6,785 bases of DNA from an uncultured Verrucomicrobiota bacterium. GTDB taxonomy: Bacteria > Verrucomicrobiota > Kiritimatiellia > RFP12 > UBA1067. A model generated the notes under the pieces. It saw only the letters and a list, made by a program, of their open reading frames with translations, did no database searches and had not been told where the DNA came from. Within the stretch, counting starts at the first letter, position 1; each line of letters begins with the position of its first letter. The translations under genes and the position numbers were made by a program. The DNA lies in contig CALZAJ010000088.1 of assembly GCA_945613785.1 (NCBI GenBank), positions 1 to 6,785 of the forward strand. The letters are read 5' to 3'. This document shows positions 5,755-6,785 of this stretch, piece by piece.

Positions 5755-6732
5755 ATGAAGAAACTTGCTTTCCTGTCTCTGGCCGTGTTGACATTCGGAG
5801 CGTTTGCAGCCGAACCCAAGATCCCTGCCGAATCGCAGGCCGTCCTCTTCCTTGATCTGGCCAAGTCCCTGGCGCTTCCCGCGTTCAAGGACGTCGCGGT
5901 TCCGGACGAGCCGTTCGCGCCGGGCATGCCGAAGCTCAAGGACGTCAAATGGGCGCTCCTCACGGCGGACAAGGTGGTGATTCCGCCGCCGAACGCCAAG
6001 AGCTATGCGCTGCCCTCCCTGGCGTTGGCGGTCAGCGGCACGTTTGACGCGAAGGCGGCGCTCGAGGCCTCGGTGAAGAGCGAAGGTCCTGATGGCATCA
6101 AGTTGACGCCGCTTGCGGGTCTTCCGTTCCCAGCCTGGTCGATTCCCGTCGATCAGCTTCCGGCCGCCGCCGAGCAGGAGGAGCTCAAGAAGATTACCAA
6201 CCTGAAGCCGTGCGTTGGTGCGGTGGCGAAGGATGTCGTAGTGCTCGCGGTCAATCCCGAGACGCTGAAGGCGCAGGGGTCGCTGTTTGGCGGCAAGGTC
6301 ACGGGTGGCGACTTCAAGAAGGCGATGCCGGCGTGCTGTCTCGGTCTCAAGGTTTCGGGCGTGGACGCGCTCATCGCCGCCGGTGAGGCGGAGGCCAAGA
6401 AGGCCGGCAAGCCGGCGGATCCGACGTCCGAGCTGTTCAAGGGTCTCAAGGTCGTGCGCTTCACGGTCGATGCCGGGGAAGGCGCCACTCTCAAGCTGAA
6501 GCTCGCCGGCGCCTGCAAGGACGAACAGTCGGCGCAGGGCCTGGAGACAGGACTGAGCATGTTCACGATGCTGGTGAAGGAGGCGGTCAAGGGCCTGAAG
6601 GTCTCCCGCAAGGGCAAGATCGTCTCGGTCTCCGGCGAGGTGAACCCGCAGGAGCTCATCGGCATGGTGCAGATGAGCATGATGGGCGGACAGGGCATGA
6701 TGGCGACGCCTCCGGCCGCCACGGCGGAGTGA
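5755..6732 (+). CDS. Exported protein of unknown function, Ala/Lys-rich
   Basis: 325 residues beginning with a clear Sec signal peptide: MKK, a hydrophobic core, then AFA before AEP, with predicted cleavage after A18. There is no lipobox cysteine, so it should be released to the periplasm or outside rather than anchored. The mature part is rich in Ala, Lys, Gly and Val with repeated strand-like segments (KVVIPPPNAKSYALPSLALA, VVRFTVDAGEGATLKLKLAG, GKIVSVSGEVNPQELIG) and ends in a methionine-rich tail MVQMSMMGGQGMMATPP. Four cysteines occur in the mature chain, two adjacent (PACCLG, near residues 197-198). The pattern of alternating charged and hydrophobic residues suggests a beta-rich fold. 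I do not recognise a family. It has its own promoter and RBS, and its stop lies two bases before the next start, so it is probably cotranscribed with the phosphoesterase. Confidence 0.85.
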   Translation: MKKLAFLSLAVLTFGAFAAEPKIPAESQAVLFLDLAKSLALPAFKDVAVPDEPFAPGMPKLKDVKWALLTADKVVIPPPNAKSYALPSLALAVSGTFDAKAALEASVKSEGPDGIKLTPLAGLPFPAWSIPVDQLPAAAEQEELKKITNLKPCVGAVAKDVVVLAVNPETLKAQGSLFGGKVTGGDFKKAMPACCLGLKVSGVDALIAAGEAEAKKAGKPADPTSELFKGLKVVRFTVDAGEGATLKLKLAGACKDEQSAQGLETGLSMFTMLVKEAVKGLKVSRKGKIVSVSGEVNPQELIGMVQMSMMGGQGMMATPPAATAE

Positions 6733-6734
6733 TC

Positions 6735-6785
6735 ATGCGCATCCTCTTTCTGAGTGACATCCACGGCGTGCCGTCGGCCCTTGAG
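6735..6785 (+). CDS. YfcE-type metallophosphoesterase, N-terminal fragment cut by the window end
   Basis: Only 17 residues are present, but MRILFLSDIHG carries the SDxH signature (D8, H10) with which calcineurin-like phosphoesterases bind their metal pair, and the very short N-terminus with the following G-x-x-x-A-L-E pattern is characteristic of the small YfcE/MJ0936 phosphodiesterase group (COG0622). Such enzymes hydrolyse phosphodiesters in the cytoplasm; the physiological substrate is generally unknown. The ATG has GGAG at 6726-6729, five bases upstream and inside the preceding gene's end. The gene follows the exported-protein gene by two bases. The YfcE subgroup call rests on very few residues; the phosphoesterase superfamily call is firmer. 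Confidence 0.75.
   Translation, partial: MRILFLSDIHGVPSALE

Noticed and set aside
6400..6417. GCCGGC words separated by two bases, resembling an inverted repeat
   Set aside because: The loop would be too short for a stable hairpin, there is no T-run, and it lies within coding sequence for KKAGKPAD.
6153..6764. A 203-codon minus-strand frame
   Set aside because: It lies opposite the exported-protein gene, which has a signal peptide, promoter and RBS; nothing in the antisense product is recognisable.

Overview
The window reads like a GC-rich bacterial chromosome with all genes on the + strand. Two tightly packed gene groups follow a more loosely organised, less GC-rich leading segment (about 1-934). 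The gene content would fit an uncultured gut-type member of the PVC group (Kiritimatiellota, Lentisphaerae or Verrucomicrobia): a PflX-like radical SAM enzyme, a short TatD hydrolase, a divergent sigma-like protein, a YfbK-type von Willebrand protein with an extra N-terminal domain, and an unknown secreted protein. That taxonomic guess is inference from impression and is weak.

Region by region: 1-416 is the 3' part of an open frame ending in a winged-helix DNA-binding domain. 416-934 is one reading frame interrupted by a single amber codon at 578-580. Its first part is a small membrane-anchored segment and its second part a helical soluble domain, and it is most simply read as one broken gene. 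936-944 holds an extended -10 element placed so that transcription should begin almost at the start codon of the next gene. 951-3388 and 3385-5661 form a compact unit: radical SAM protein, TatD hydrolase (ATGA overlap), a 15-nt gap, sigma-like HTH protein, then the VWA protein (ATGA overlap). 5662-5754 holds a good sigma70 promoter and RBS driving an exported protein of unknown function (5755-6732). Two bases after its stop codon begins a YfcE-type phosphoesterase that runs off the window.

The most interesting unit is 2564-5661. A divergent sigma-like protein is translationally coupled to a single-pass membrane protein. That protein has an uncharacterised cytoplasmic N-terminal domain and a complete extracytoplasmic YfbK-like VWA module with an intact MIDAS. 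The arrangement is what one would expect of a transmembrane sigma/anti-sigma signalling pair in which the sensor is a VWA protein. This is a hypothesis from architecture only. A second curiosity is that the adjacent radical SAM and TatD genes each carry an in-frame tract of 9-bp tandem repeats in a loop of the encoded barrel. The two tracts have unrelated sequences but the same period. I see no tRNA, rRNA, CRISPR array, insertion sequence or convincing terminator.
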